Source of the DNA: Diogma glabrata
Taxonomy: Eukaryota > Arthropoda > Insecta > Diptera > Cylindrotomidae
NCBI GenBank assembly: GCA_963693315.1
Contig: OY856188.1
Span: forward strand, 194,380,322-194,444,321
Reading direction: 5' to 3'
DNA length: 64,000 bases
Every line of letters begins with the position of its first letter. Positions within the stretch are counted from its first letter, which is position 1. Below the pieces are notes generated by a model. The model did no database searches. It was given only the letters and a program-made list of their open reading frames with translations, and was not told the DNA's origin. The position numbers and the translations under genes were made by a program. Shown one piece after another: positions 35,001-42,800 of this stretch.

Positions 35001-37242
35001 GCAATATTATATATTTTTTGACGAAGACTTACACTTTCGACGACTCTTATATAGGAGATAAAAGTTCCCCACGTATATGTACACTTTGAAAGCTTATGTC
35101 CCTTCTAAGTTAAGTAAGTAACATTGCAAACAAATTTTATCTGAAATTTGATAAATGAGTTGCAAATCAGCATCTATCCGTATAATAAATGATAAATCTA
35201 TCATTGGTCTGCTAATTTTGAAATAGATTTACAGATGCCCCGATGTTATTGCGCCCAGAAGCCGGTCATTAAAATTTCACAATATCAGAGCTTGAATGAC
35301 CTTAAGAAATAATTGAAGAATGATGAAAAAACAGCCGCTAGATAGTTTATGTATAGTTTATGTAGTCCAGTTTAAAATAAAAAACAAAATTAAACCTTTC
35401 CTTAAAATATAAGTCTTAGTTGCATAGTGCGAAATCGCAGAAAAATCCTTGCAAATCACTGCGAATATGTGGTCACACTGCAAGGTGCATCTCTTTCATT
35501 TTGGTCCTTTTGGACTCTACCTAAGCGTGCTATACGAGTTCTGGATGATCGAAATTTAACATGAAAACTTTTTCCGTACAGCGCGTACAGTACTGTCCTA
35601 ATATATATCTAATTTCGTTGTTCTAAAGCTTTCGTTACCAATGGCGCTCGTATTAAGTTGGATGTATAAACCCACAAACTTGTTCTTATCAAGAATTACT
35701 CGTTAATCGATGAATGCACACAAAAAATTGTCAAGATCCCAAGCTGTAATACTGACAGAATGCTGACTTCTTTATCCAAGTAAAAACCATTTGTCATGTT
35801 TTAAGATTTAGAGTTAAATCTGATGACTCTAATCGCGTTTTCGATTCTACAAAAATATGTGACTTTTTTGCACTTTTTTTCAGGTCACATTTTCTCTGTT
35901 CGATTCTCGAAAAAATGTTGACCGGAAAAAATTTACGTTTTCTTTTCTCGATTTGGATGCAAGTTTCAAACTTTTTGAGGGCAATTATATTGCATTTTTT
36001 GACTTTTTCTCAGAGACGGTGCAAGAATGTTGCCTTGTTTAATATATAAATATATTATAAAAAATAAGAAAACAACTACATGCAAAACTACAAAAAAAAT
36101 GCAAAACTGAAAAAGTTTTGCCCGCTCTGATGTCAAAACTTAAATCGAGAAACGAAAACGCTATAAGCTTAACAGTCCTACCGTTTTACATATACGTCTG
36201 AACATCCGATTTTTAAACTTAATAAGACAGACAGAGAAAAAATGAGTGAAACAAACACGAAAGATTATATTAATGAAATCCATAATTTAAATTAACAAAA
36301 CCAATTTTGCAAACCATAATTCGTTCTCTACCAAAAATGTAATATTCAAACACACACCTTAATAATCTTCGGATAAAACTTAACATTTGAATTAAAAACA
36401 AATATGACGTATCATAAAATTTTTTTTCCAATCAACTTTTTAAGTGATGTTGGTATTTACGGTGAGTTTCCATAGTAAATATTCCAAGAAACATGTTAAT
36501 ACATGGGAATCACACTAAACCACATACATATACCGGTATTAACTGTCACCATAAAAAAATTAATTTTAATACAAAATCGTGTTTTTAATTAGCTTAATAT
36601 TGTATAATCATCTTAGATAATATCACCAGAGACGTAAACTATGTATAATTATTAAATTCAACTGAATAATAAATTGAACAAGTTATATAAAATTATAAAT
36701 TGAATAAATTGAACAAGTTATATAAAACATAGCAAATTCAACTCTGTATTTTAAGGTTTTAACTTATACCTTTACCACAAACACAATCGAACCACCAATT
36801 TCTTCTCACCCCTTTATTTTTACCTTATTACCAATTCATCGAACCATTATCATACGTTATCTTGATGTATTATTCTCTTCGGTGAAAATTGTTTTGTTTC
36901 ACGTTCGCAAAAAATTAAAACTTAAGAAAAAAACTAAAAAGCTCCCTAATTTTTTTTCACTTGTTGATAAAACACGCATAAAAAACTTAAAAATAATTAT
37001 GACGAACTTACTATATTTCCACTAATCGTAGGGACCACAACAGTCCCCATTCCACTTTCACCATTTTGAAAATGTCCAATTTCACTGTTTTCACTAATTG
37101 TTGCATTTTCAGCAGTTTTTGCTAGATCTAGTTCAGTTACGCTTAGGGTTATTCCACGATTATCATAACCACCGTCATGATTATTACAATCGTTCTCATC
37201 TTTATTCACAACACTCAATGTAACAACACTACCACCATCCAT
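8159..37242 (-). CDS. Facilitated trehalose/sugar transporter, Tret1-like (six coding exons, 552 aa)
   Basis: Predicted plasma-membrane sugar uniporter or symporter of the MFS sugar porter family, probably moving trehalose or a hexose. The coding exons join in phase at GT/AG sites and sum to 1659 nt. Residues 1-77 are a polar Ser/Asn/Asp/Gly-rich cytosolic extension. The transporter core starts near residue 108. Visible family motifs are GRK at 177-179 (loop 2-3), PMYISE at 224-229, PESPTYL at 285-291 (loop 6), QQFSGVNAVIFY at 357-368 (helix 7), GRR at 408-410 (loop 8-9), GPIPW at 463-467 (helix 10) and PETKGK at 533-538 (C-terminal tail). The PESPRY arginine is Thr289; from memory the Drosophila CG10960-type subgroup shares this, so it need not be a defect. 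The start ATG has an AAAC context and an in-frame TGA 9 nt upstream. A second in-frame ATG at the start of exon 2 begins a protein of about 474 aa that still holds every helix. Substrate and symbol cannot be fixed from sequence alone. Confidence 0.9.
8936..9884. other. Intron 5, 3' part (minus-strand view), unassigned sequence
   Basis: AT-rich intron. On the minus strand, 9480 to 9178 has a slightly richer, protein-like stretch with a hydrophobic run (IIIIDLLALLIGFISLNVG), but stops interrupt it and I cannot assign a family. Confidence 0.4.
9885..10066 (+). pseudogene. Possible Helitron helicase fragment, copy 1
   Basis: Reads LAEKLYSVTSSILNPSYK and, continuing, EWLDDATLLLARRNVSPY. The spacing of Tyr-Lys, Trp-Leu, Ala-x-Leu-Ala and Asn recalls the region of Pif1/RepHel helicases that usually reads WL-x-ERAILAPxN. 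An inverted relative lies at 17046-17240. The assignment rests on that pattern alone. It could be a fragment of another mobile-element protein. Confidence 0.3.
10070..12745 (-). pseudogene. LINE family 1, copy A: endonuclease to 3' UTR, dead
   Basis: A CR1/jockey-superfamily non-LTR element lying in intron 5 in the sense of the host gene. In order on the minus strand: endonuclease traces from about 12700 (ILFLTEMILIGKAAK) to 12150; a linker with PWFNKKCKEAIKQKKK near 11900; RT start SNKSSGHDNISPIILKTF near 11430; VVSKVFEKYINY and YGFRQARSTGDLLSY near 11150-11270; the post-RT signature FIRPCMEYCSHIWG near 10480; HRRNVADLTIFYKYI near 10340; and a 3' UTR ending near 10070 in a short A run. Frameshifts, and a local rearrangement at 10811-10925, disrupt the RT core. 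Confidence 0.75.
10811..10863. repeat. Perfect 23-bp hairpin plus tandem duplication in LINE copy A
   Basis: Positions 10811-10833 and 10841-10863 are exact reverse complements with a 7-nt loop. Just downstream, a 28-bp stretch starting CATTAATATATATAAG occurs twice (from about 10864 and 10902). LINE copy B lacks both, so this is damage private to copy A. Confidence 0.85.
12746..13593. other. Rest of intron 5 (5' part), with a MITE
   Basis: Unassigned AT-rich sequence apart from the inverted-repeat element at 13311-13442. At 13520-13562 there is a short inverted match to the LINE family 2 3' UTR (AGGTCTTAGTTGTGACAACA). Confidence 0.4.
13311..13442. mobile_element. MITE, 132 bp, with about 50-bp inverted repeats
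   Basis: Both ends start TGCATTTCATRAAACCRTGT and continue GATCCGGATYC, a diverged stretch, then AGTTTTACATGTAAA, leaving only a short centre. No target duplication is clear and the superfamily is not identifiable. It lies in intron 5, close to the exon 5 donor. Confidence 0.6.
13594..13838 (-). CDS. Tret1-like exon 5 (helices 4-6, PESP motif)
   Basis: Encodes residues 214-294. The acceptor is a weak AAAATAAG ending at 13839. Opening there gives GFSTGGYCVVCPMYISEIA in frame, which is the conserved helix 4-5 region, so the site is secure despite its poor pyrimidine tract. The exon ends PESPTYLLKQ at the donor GTAAGT (13588-13593), phase 0. Confidence 0.92.
13902..14087 (-). CDS. Tret1-like exon 4 (helices 2-4, GRK motif)
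   Basis: Encodes residues 152-212 with split glycines at both ends. The acceptor is TTTTACAG, ending at 14088, and the donor GTAAAA is at 13896-13901. It has the family helix 2 WVGSCLAIGA, the loop 2-3 signature ADKIGRKKT at 173-181, and the helix 4 arginine in AGRVFAG. It is separated from exon 5 by only 63 nt, the one short intron in the gene. Confidence 0.93.
14088..15142. other. Intron 3, segment next to exon 4, nothing recognised
   Basis: AT-rich sequence without a supported gene or repeat structure. Confidence 0.5.
16700..17365 (-). mobile_element. Retroposed insertion in LINE copy B, with poly(A) tail
   Basis: Begins on the plus strand with a T run of about 16 at 16700-16715, the poly(A) tail of a minus-strand retroposon. 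Next, to about 16830, comes the 3' UTR of LINE family 2 (compare 540-650). Further in lies unassigned sequence and the Helitron-like fragment at 17046-17240. LINE copy B continues on both sides. The boundary near 17365 is blurred by a 23-bp tandem duplication (GTGACTATTTTGTTCAGAAA twice at 17362-17400). The composite may be more than one event. Confidence 0.5.
17046..17240 (-). pseudogene. Possible Helitron helicase fragment, copy 2
   Basis: One open frame on the minus strand reads WDITSQGDILGVVADELYSV, then NGSILNLSCEMTLHDETLLL and LEEKSPHITICGL before a stop. It aligns to copy 1 at 9885-10066 in inverted orientation over its whole length, through the shared GTAGCATCCTCAATC core. Family assignment is weak, as for copy 1. 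The homology between the two copies is directly visible. Confidence 0.3.
17758..18120. repeat. Unknown repeat family, unit 1
   Basis: Starts GGGGATATTACTTTTACTTA. It shares with 18718-19155 the blocks GATATAGAATCACTCACTGA, AATATGTTCCTTCTAC and ACATTAAACGTCATTTGAAT, in the same order and orientation. It abuts the end of LINE copy B. It does not code and has no terminal inverted repeats. Confidence 0.65.
18139..18254. repeat. 58-bp tandem duplication
   Basis: GCATTCACCTACAGTTGG...AAACGCTTGT occurs at 18139-18196 and again from 18197, with a few mismatches. It lies between the two members of the unknown repeat family. Confidence 0.8.
18718..19155. repeat. Unknown repeat family, unit 2
   Basis: Direct copy of 17758-18120 with the same start, GGGGATATTAC. 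It carries an extra stretch near 18938-18998 that includes the hairpin ATCTGTTTATAAGATAAACAGAT. Unit 1 lacks that stretch, so it is either an insertion here or a deletion there. Confidence 0.65.
19156..22501. other. Intron 3, segment next to exon 3, unassigned
   Basis: AT-rich intron with a (TA)15 microsatellite at 19999-20029. No coding or transposon structure was recognised in the rest. Confidence 0.5.
22502..22609 (-). CDS. Tret1-like exon 3 (end of helix 1 and first outer loop)
   Basis: Encodes residues 115-150 and one base of Gly151. The acceptor TTTCTAG ends at 22610; the donor GTAGGT is at 22496-22501. The sequence GAISAGTALGWTSP is the classic helix 1 end of insect sugar porters. A short loop follows with two possible N-glycosylation sites, NST (141-143) being the clear one. 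Confidence 0.9.
22610..24574. other. Intron 2, segment before the Gypsy remnant, unassigned
   Basis: AT-rich sequence with no recognised gene. No LTR for the Gypsy remnant was found in it. Confidence 0.5.
24575..26580 (+). pseudogene. Gypsy/Mag-type LTR retrotransposon pol remnant
   Basis: Lies in intron 2, antisense to the host gene. In order: RT trace YTVPFGI near 24580; then, after a gap too short to hold the YxDD box, LNEFNVKVNGHKC and YLGHVISKDGIKPNSNK (24709-24830); the RT connection SFLGLINYYGKFIPNLS; RNase H with LSCDAS (near 25070), HREALG and YSDHKPL (near 25270); DGLSRLP (near 25390); integrase zinc finger LLHKSHTGI (near 25690); then, past a nested LINE, WWHGVNKDIEDFC; and core traces HLDLFHFDKY and PPFTSNEF to about 26575. 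The second zinc-finger Cys and a core Asp are lost, several frameshifts occur, and no LTRs, gag or protease are seen. K02A2.6-like polyproteins of the Mag group have this order. Confidence 0.85.
25718..26177 (-). mobile_element. 5'-truncated R1/LOA-like LINE inserted in the Gypsy integrase
   Basis: 460 bp flanked by an exact 12-bp duplication, ATAGTAAGGATG, at 25706-25717 and 26178-26189. Its 3' end on the minus strand is a CAA-repeat tail (TTGTTGTTGTTG on the plus strand), as in several I/R1/LOA-group elements. The minus strand encodes the ORF2 C-terminus: ILAQ-stop-SGWSRILNNYMSRI, CPICEDTPHDANHLFNCPE (a CCHC-like motif), then LWYRPRAVAEFLNLDLE and a stop. It is a dead-on-arrival copy with one internal stop, younger than its Gypsy host. 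Confidence 0.85.
26581..26981. other. End of intron 2, unassigned AT-rich sequence
   Basis: No recognisable feature between the Gypsy remnant and the exon 2 donor. Confidence 0.5.
26982..27093 (-). CDS. Tret1-like exon 2
   Basis: Encodes residues 78-114 plus one base of codon 115. The acceptor is TTACAG, ending at 27094, and the donor is GTAAGT at 26976-26981. It begins TMSREDGGSPTNPMLYDP. The MSR...NPML segment resembles the N-terminus of fly CG10960-type transporters as I recall them, so the Met codon at 27088-27090 may be the start of a shorter isoform. The exon ends in the first half of helix 1 (QMQFLAAII). Confidence 0.88.
27094..28881. other. Intron 1, part next to exon 2, unassigned
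   Basis: AT-rich intron with no gene or clear repeat. Intron 1 is the longest of the gene (27094-37011) and carries the MITE nest and both foldbacks described below. Confidence 0.5.
28882..29690. mobile_element. Outer MITE (family CCGGGTA), split by a reverse-oriented relative
   Basis: Sequence 28882-29020 continues at 29479-29690 when compared with the uninterrupted relative at 40794-41206 (CCAAGGTTCAGTTTATTATA, then GCGTTATTAACCAG). A second element of the same family sits between. The result is a large palindrome-like structure. The richer GGGCCAAGTCTGG internal sequence stands out from the AT-rich intron. Confidence 0.65.
29024..29474. mobile_element. Inner MITE of the CCGGGTA family, complete, 451 bp
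   Basis: Runs from CCCGGGTAAGAAAAA to GGCAGCTCCTACCTGG. Short inverted ends of about 8 bp (CCGGGTA against inverted TACCTGG) bound it. It matches the reverse complement of 40794-41206 end to end. It is non-coding. The superfamily is undetermined and no clear target duplication was seen. Confidence 0.65.
29691..32048. other. Intron 1, middle part, unassigned
   Basis: AT-rich intron, no recognised gene. Only short low-complexity runs are present. Confidence 0.5.
32049..32345. mobile_element. Foldback element with TTTTTGCACTAGTGCAAAAA motif
   Basis: The left arm (TTGCACGATGCATGATCTTA, GGTACTTCTACGATC, TTTTTGCACTAGTGCAAAAA) is repeated inverted at 32260-32345, leaving a central loop of about 120 bp. 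The motif is itself palindromic and occurs in both arms. No transposase and no clear target duplication. Confidence 0.6.
32846..34032. mobile_element. 1.2-kb foldback element with about 560-bp arms
   Basis: The left arm (GTTGTGAAAATTTGACCATT, ACTTGGCATATAAGTAGTAT, CAACATGCGTGAAAAATG, CTGCCAATCCGATGTA) is mirrored by 33500-34032 in reverse order. Within the arms the block TCTATCCTTACT-TAAAATAT recurs, at about 33223 and 33362, and inverted near 33600, so the arms are internally repetitive. A partial relative lies at 45546-45870. No open frame. Confidence 0.75.
34033..35829. other. Intron 1, unassigned segment
   Basis: No gene recognised; unstructured AT-rich DNA. Confidence 0.45.
35830..36165. 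mobile_element. Possible MITE with GCGTTTTCG inverted ends
   Basis: Left end TAATCGCGTTTTCGATTCT, right end inverted TATAGCGTTTTCGTTTCT. TA lies near both outer edges, which would suit a Tc1/mariner-type insertion, but the arms are short and imperfect. Confidence 0.35.
36166..37011. other. Intron 1, part next to exon 1, unassigned
   Basis: AT-rich sequence without a supported feature. A tandem AAATTGAACAAGTTATATAAA motif occurs twice near 36670-36730. Confidence 0.45.
37012..37242 (-). CDS. Tret1-like exon 1: start codon and N-terminal extension
   Basis: Encodes residues 1-77, beginning MDGGSVVTLSVVNKDEND. The stretch is hydrophilic, has no membrane segment and is rich in Gly, Asn, Ser and acidic residues, so it is likely cytosolic. 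The donor GTAAGT lies at 37006-37011 and the exon ends in phase 0 on an isoleucine codon. Only this exon is not conserved enough to recognise by family motifs. It is called from its ATG, the upstream in-frame stop, the strong donor and exact phase agreement with exon 2. Confidence 0.75.
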
Positions 37243-37297
37243 GTTTACTCAATCTTTTTTAAAATTCAACTAAATAAGTTTTTTATCGTCTTTCAGT

Positions 37298-37304
37298 TTA
37301 TATA
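37298..37304 (-). promoter_or_regulatory. Possible TATA box of the Tret1-like gene
   Basis: The minus strand reads CTATATAAAC about 56 nt upstream of the exon 1 ATG. Spacing would allow a very short 5' UTR. In DNA this AT-rich such a match is expected often, and no initiator or downstream element was recognised. Confidence 0.15.
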
Positions 37305-37689
37305 GTAAAGTAAAATGCATGATGGGATTTTTAATTAAAAAAATAATAATAAAACAAACTACAACAAAAACATTAACATAACCGGTCAAATTTTTCCCTA
37401 CGAAACAGCCAGTTTAAACACATGTGACATTCGACAATGTGATATTGTTTTGAAATTTTAGTATTATAGTTTTTGACAATCAAATTAACAAAAATAAATT
37501 ATTGCTATTAAATATATATAGAAACATTTATATTCGCAATTCGTAACGAAAATACATTACAACCTAATGTTTCGATTCTCTGAAATATTTACGTATCAGA
37601 ATTCCAACAACATGTAAGAAAAATTAATATATTGGGTTTTTTAAAATTCATTTTCAATTGTTTTAACGACACACCTGGAGATATTATTT

Positions 37690-38195
37690 TTATTCGCCTA
37701 TATGTTAAAGTTTTACTTTATTACTGTGATTTGGGGCTTTAAAGTATCACTTTTCAACTATTTATTTTGTCGTCATAGCTACGTCCAAAAAAGTAAAAAG
37801 CATTTGTATTTGTTTAAATTCTATGAAAAATAAATTTTTTTATCAAAGCAACCCGCAAATTCAAAATTTCATTATCCAATTAAAATAGTTGTTATCATTT
37901 GTTGTCATAGAATTTGGAAAAAATAATAAATATTTTTTCAAAGGTTACTTGTTCCACATATTTTTATTTTAAAATTTATGAAAATAAAAATGAAGATAAA
38001 TAATTTTAATTTAGAATAAACAACTTTTCTTAAAATATTTTGCTTGCGGCGAATAAAAAATAGTATATGATGCACGGACGTAAGCTATTTTGGACTTAAT
38101 GTGGGTGCAAATCTCGGCTAGCGCCTCGATTTGCAAACTCCACATCCGTCCAAAATCTTTAGCTTTACGTCCTAGCATCATAATGTACTATTAGA
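37690..38195. mobile_element. Hairpin-bearing repeat family P, member 1
   Basis: Body 37770-37890 (TACGTCCAAAAA...CAAAATTTCATTATCCAAT) matches 55715-55815. It is followed by a hairpin at 38060-38192 whose arms (AATAGTATATGATGCACGGA and its imperfect inverse) enclose GC-richer sequence. Non-coding. Superfamily unknown. Confidence 0.5.
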
Positions 38196-39130
38196 ATTAA
38201 TTTAAATTAAATAAATTAATAAAAAAAGAAATTTTGTAAAAATAAATTTTTTATGGTGGGATTATTAGCAGTTTAGAGAAAGTGCAACAATATCTATGAT
38301 CGGCAGTTTAATTTATGGTGGTGGGTTAGTTTTTTTAAATTTTATTGATTGATATTGAATTGATTAATTAGTTAGCAGGTTATTGACATGTAGAAATAAA
38401 TATTTAATAAACATAATTTAAAATTCTAGTAAAAATTATATATAACAGATGGAGCATTCATTATAGAAACAAACAAATATTGTTGGAATTTCTAGTTAAT
38501 GTTATTGTTTATAAAATGTTTAAAAGCTAGCACGTAACTTAAGATAAGCTGTGAAAAAATTTAAATAAGATATAGTTGTTTTAGCTTGTTTGAGTTAGAA
38601 AAATTGGCAATATTAATATCCAACCAATCAGCAATTTAATCAAACCAACCCGTATCTATGACTTATGCAATTAATTTGATCAAGATTTACTTGCAAAGTT
38701 TGACATTTTCCTTTTGTAATGATCAAAGAAACCCACCATGACCTTCAAAACTGGTAGATAGTCGACTATGCAGAAATTAATCTCACACATTCAAATCGAC
38801 ATGAATGGTAGGAATTGACCAAGCCAATTAATCACTCAGAAAGCAGATTTCTTTAAGAATGTTTGCTATTAGCTGAATTTGAATCAAACTTTATTGTTCC
38901 ATGGAATGTTAAACTAGGATTTACTAATAAAGACAAATGAGTAGAAAAGTTGGTAGCGTAGCGAAAAGCATGCAACATTTAATCAACTAAACGAGTTTGT
39001 GATGACCGAAAAAGCTAACTCCTAAACTTTTAACTCACCCTGTCAAACATTTTCACACAAAAAAAAGAAACAATAGCGTGTATACTTTATTTTATTATTT
39101 TAATATTTTCGTATCCATAGAAACAATAGT
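38196..39130. other. Upstream region, unassigned
   Basis: AT-rich, no gene recognised. Confidence 0.4.
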
Positions 39131-39640
39131 ATATTATTGAATTAGGAGCTAAAGTTGTACTTTTTGTGTTAAGTCTATAGTTTGGAGGCCGACAATTATA
39201 GACGAAACACAAAAAGTCACTTTAGCTCCGAATTCAACACACTATTTTTTCGGCAAACGTTTAAATTTGTTTAAAAATATGAAATTAATGCATCAAATTT
39301 TTTATAAATATGTTTTAGGTAATAAATTTTCTGGAATTAATTTTTATTGATTTTGATTCATTAAAATGAACTGAAATGCATTCTGTTTTGAACAAATTAA
39401 TAATATCATGTTATTTTACTTTACTGCCGCCGTAAAAATATGAAAATTACTTTACTGCCGCCGTAAAAATATGAAAATTACTTTACAGCCGCCGTAAAAA
39501 TATGAATGTTACTTTACAGCCGCCGGCAGATAAAATAAAAATGGCAATAATTTTGCAGCCGCCGGATAAAAAGTAAGACTTTAGCTACTCCCCAGCGGCA
39601 GTAAAGTTAAACTTTACAGCCGTTTGCCGAAAAAAAGTTA
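39131..39640. mobile_element. Hairpin-bearing repeat family P, member 2
   Basis: A hairpin (GAATTAGGAGCTAAAG...CACTTTAGCTCCGAATTC, 39139-39233) is followed by inverted ends TTTTTTCGGCAAACG (near 39245) and CGTTTGCCGAAAAAA (near 39626) around the body. The body holds the minisatellite at 39415-39560. The same layout recurs at 55505-56025. Confidence 0.6.
39415..39560. repeat. 31-bp minisatellite (ACTTTACNGCCGCCGTAAAA)
   Basis: About four tandem units inside family P member 2. The first two are identical. The later ones change CTGCC to CAGCC and then break down. Member 3 at 55.9 kb has a single unit, so the array expanded in this copy. Confidence 0.8.
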
Positions 39641-40793
39641 TTTTAACACAAATAATAAACAGCTTTAAATTATAAATCTTTTCAACCTCAAACACACAGC
39701 CATCCATATACATATTATATTATATCGAAATTAATGACGTTCTTCCAATAATTTAATGTTGACAAAAATTTAGTTATTGTTTGTCATTTTATACAACATT
39801 ATCGAACAAAATCATCTCAATTAAATCTTTAAGAAATGGGTTTAAATAGAACTTATCATCATGTTTATCTTTATTCATCGCATTTTTGTCAAATTGTCAA
39901 AATTAATTGTTGCTTTTATCCAAAATAACCATAATTTTTTTGGGAGGTGTGGTATATTTTAATAGTCATATTATTAAAAAAAATTGTAGAGTTGAAAGTA
40001 ATGGCTGGTTTGTGTATATTTGTCTAACTAAATAAGTAAATTTGGTTTTGTAGATTTTTCAATAGAATTAAGTAATGTGAATTGTTTATCGATTATCACT
40101 TAACATTGATCCTATTAAAATCCATTGGATTGATGTACTTTAGATTAAATTAAGTATATGTGTTAATACAATTGCTCAATAGTTTTAATTCTTAAGAATT
40201 TCAAGAACATACTGTCTAAACACTTAACGTGTAATGGAATGTGAAAATAAAATTGTTATGCAAACATTTCAAGACCAGTTTCTTTTTAATTTTTTAAGTT
40301 ATACCATCACATCACCTGTCGTCGAATTAATCCTTCAATCAACCAAAACTAAAAATATTGGATTTAAAAGGTGAAGGTATCTAGCTAGCTAATTATTAAC
40401 AAAAGTTTCAAGTTTAGATATTATAAGTGTCAGTCATAAGTGTAAACTCAATTGTACGTATCTAACGCATTTCAAAGCCATACAATTACCTCTCAAGTTC
40501 AATCAAATCAATATGTTAAAAACAAAGCTACAGGAAAATAAATATGAATATAACTATCAAAACTTTTACAGATTTATTGTAATATTTTCTTAAAGAATAA
40601 AAAGAAAATTTAACCAGACAAACAACATTTCAGTTTTAGTTCGTATATAAGAATATGACGATATTGCTTTTATTTTTTTTTGTTGCGGTAATCAGGAAAT
40701 CATACGATTACAGATCTTTAGGTTTTAAATTTACAGCGGGATAAGGAAATGGTGGTGTATTGCATGTATTTACATTAAAGTTATACGTAACAG
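39641..40793. other. Unassigned AT-rich sequence
   Basis: No gene or clear repeat structure recognised. Confidence 0.4.
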
Positions 40794-41206
40794 CTCGGGT
40801 AGGAGCTGCCAATATTAAATAACGAACCAATCTCGGGCTAGTACTATCGAGCCAAGCCTTGGCTAGTTAGCTTTGGTTTCAGTCTGGGTGAGTTGTAAAT
40901 GCCTTGACTCAACCAAGGTTCAGTTTATTATATTACGCGTTATTAACCAGTCTAATGCATTGTAAACATGTGCAAGACATATTATCTTTATCTTTATTTT
41001 CATGTATGTTACTCTTTCCACAACCTCTTTCCACACATTTAAAGGTCTGGAAAAAAATTGGTTTGGTAGACCTGGCCCAAGTCTTATTTGCCAGACTTGG
41101 CCCCAGGACATCAGTCCAAGCTTGGGCCGTTTGAAAATGTTAAGCCTGGCCCAACCTCCAAAATTTGCGGCGCGGGATTGGCCCCTTAGCTTTTTCTTAC
41201 CCGGGA
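40794..41206. mobile_element. Intact MITE of the CCGGGTA family, 413 bp
   Basis: Starts CTCGGGTAGGAGCTGCC and ends CTTACCCGGGAG, giving inverted ends of about 8 to 9 bp. It is the uninterrupted reference for the nest at 28882-29690. The flanks AGTTA (left, near 40780) and AGTTA (right, at 41206) are suggestive but not adjacent on both sides, so no target duplication is claimed. Confidence 0.65.
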
Positions 41207-41279
41207 GTTAGTTATTTGATAACAATTACCTGAAAAAATAACACGCCACTATTATAAAAAAAAATTAAGCTTAAAGCAA

Positions 41280-41915
41280 ATGAATGCAAGGATACCTGAA
41301 TTTAAAGGTTTGCCTAAAATTCACAAAAAAATATTCTTATTAGACCTCTTATAAATTATACTACGGCACCCACATACGAAATTGCAAAATTTACCACTAA
41401 AATGATTAGTTCCAATAATATACTTAATTATAATTATTCAGTTAAGAAGAATTTATATTTTATCGAAAAAATCAACAATATACAATTAGTACCACAATAA
41501 ACAATTTAAAAAATATAAATTTAAAATTTCTTTCAAAACGATTAAGAGTCTATATAAAAATTTTAACATTAAAGAAAAATTTAAACTAGAAGAATGCTCT
41601 GGCGTTCATAAAATGAATTGTGTGTGATTCATATGATAAATTTTATATTGATCAAACAGGTAAAAAATTCATTAACAGATTTTCGGAACATTTACCTAAA
41701 AATAAAAACATCATTAATATAAAATCAATTTTTGTTCAACACCTAAATGAAAATTATTCATATACAAGTTTTGACAATAATTTTAAAGTGTTACATTTTG
41801 TAACAAAGGTCCTCTCTCTCTCATGGATTCAATGGAAGAATTTGAAATATACAAGGCCTTTAAGAAGACACCATATTTAATTTTAAATGAACAACTTTCT
41901 TTTAATTCTAATATT
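41280..41915 (+). pseudogene. Penelope-like element fragment with GIY-YIG endonuclease
   Basis: Penelope-like retroelements join a telomerase-like RT to a C-terminal GIY-YIG nuclease. Here an RT trace (RIPEFKGLPKIHKK near 41290, then PTYEIAKFTTKMIS near 41370) is followed after a deletion by the nuclease: CDSYDKFYIDQTGKKFINRF (41624-41683), SEHLPKNKNI, FVQHLNENYSYTS, and a tail near 41870 that in another frame reads TPYLILNEQLSF. The GIG step of YIGQTG is YIDQTG here. Frameshifts disrupt it. The RT palm is absent. Confidence 0.75.
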
Positions 41916-41920
41916 TAACA

Positions 41921-41951
41921 CTACGTAAGTACCAACTCGGTACTTACGTAG
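41921..41951. repeat. Perfect 13-bp hairpin after the Penelope-like fragment
   Basis: CTACGTAAGTACC and its exact inverse are separated by AACTC. A direct repeat of GAAGTCTTCTATGATTTTCA follows. It may mark the element's 3' UTR. Confidence 0.7.
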
Positions 41952-42004
41952 AAGTCTTCTATGATTTTCATGATTTTCGATGAAGTCTTCTATGATTTTC
42001 ATAA

Positions 42005-42112
42005 GTACCCATACAAGGTTGCACAGCTGGTCCAGTAATAGTCCATAAATGGCGACCAGTAACGCAGCAATGGCGGAGCACTGGGACCCTTGACTGGGAT
42101 AGTTGTAAATAC
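42005..42112. repeat. Single unit of the CATACAAGGTTG satellite
   Basis: Shares CCATACAAGGTTG, GGCGACCAGTAA and the TGGC-GAG-ACTGG core with the three-unit array at 56846-57330, in the same orientation. Confidence 0.6.
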
Positions 42113-42399
42113 TTAATATTAATAGCAACGAAGGAATCACTGATTAGAGCAGACGATTAATCCATAGTTTTTTCCTATCATAGCTAATATTATGTCTTAT
42201 ATAGACAATTTATTAAATGTCATGTTATACACCGAAATATGTCATATGTTATACACCGAAAGGCACAATCACTACCATATAACACATTTTTATTTAAAAT
42301 TAGAAACTGTACAGTACTGTACTTTAAAACTGGGAAATCTGACATGAAATAGCTATAAAATAAACTACGCCATTTTCTTGGTCAAAAATAGTCTTTTCA

Positions 42400-42800
42400 T
42401 CTAATATAGGTTAATGTATTTGTAGAAAAATAGTCAGATCAGCAAGATTTCGTCTGTTAAATCAAAGAATCAAGCGAATTAGTGAGAGTCAAAATACCAA
42501 TCAGTTTAACAGGTCTGCGTTGTTCGGTATTGAAAAACTTCCAGCATCGTTCCAAAAAGCCCAATTTTTGAACAGTGTTCTTAGCTACGCTAAAAATATG
42601 AGAATTCCATTTCATATTAGTTTCAACTTCAACACCTAAAAGACTTACAAATTCTTATTCTCAATTCTCTATACAAGATCTTTGGAATCAAACTTTAACG
42701 GAAACGGATTAGGTGTGGATAATCTAGAAAAATGGTAAACCTGAGTTTTGCCTGTTTTTATATGGGCCTAACTCTTAATCTATTCAATTACGTGCAGTAA
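42400..42800 (-). pseudogene. LINE family 1, copy C (3' fragment)
   Basis: Aligns to 15490-15890 of copy B (for example CAGTGTTCTTAGCTA and ATGAGAATTCCATTTCATAT). On the minus strand this is the end of RT and the post-RT region. It is short, frameshifted and has no 3' UTR. Confidence 0.6.

Noticed and set aside
39415..39560. Possible CRISPR-like array
   Set aside because: Units are head-to-tail minisatellite repeats without unique spacers, in a eukaryotic repeat element.
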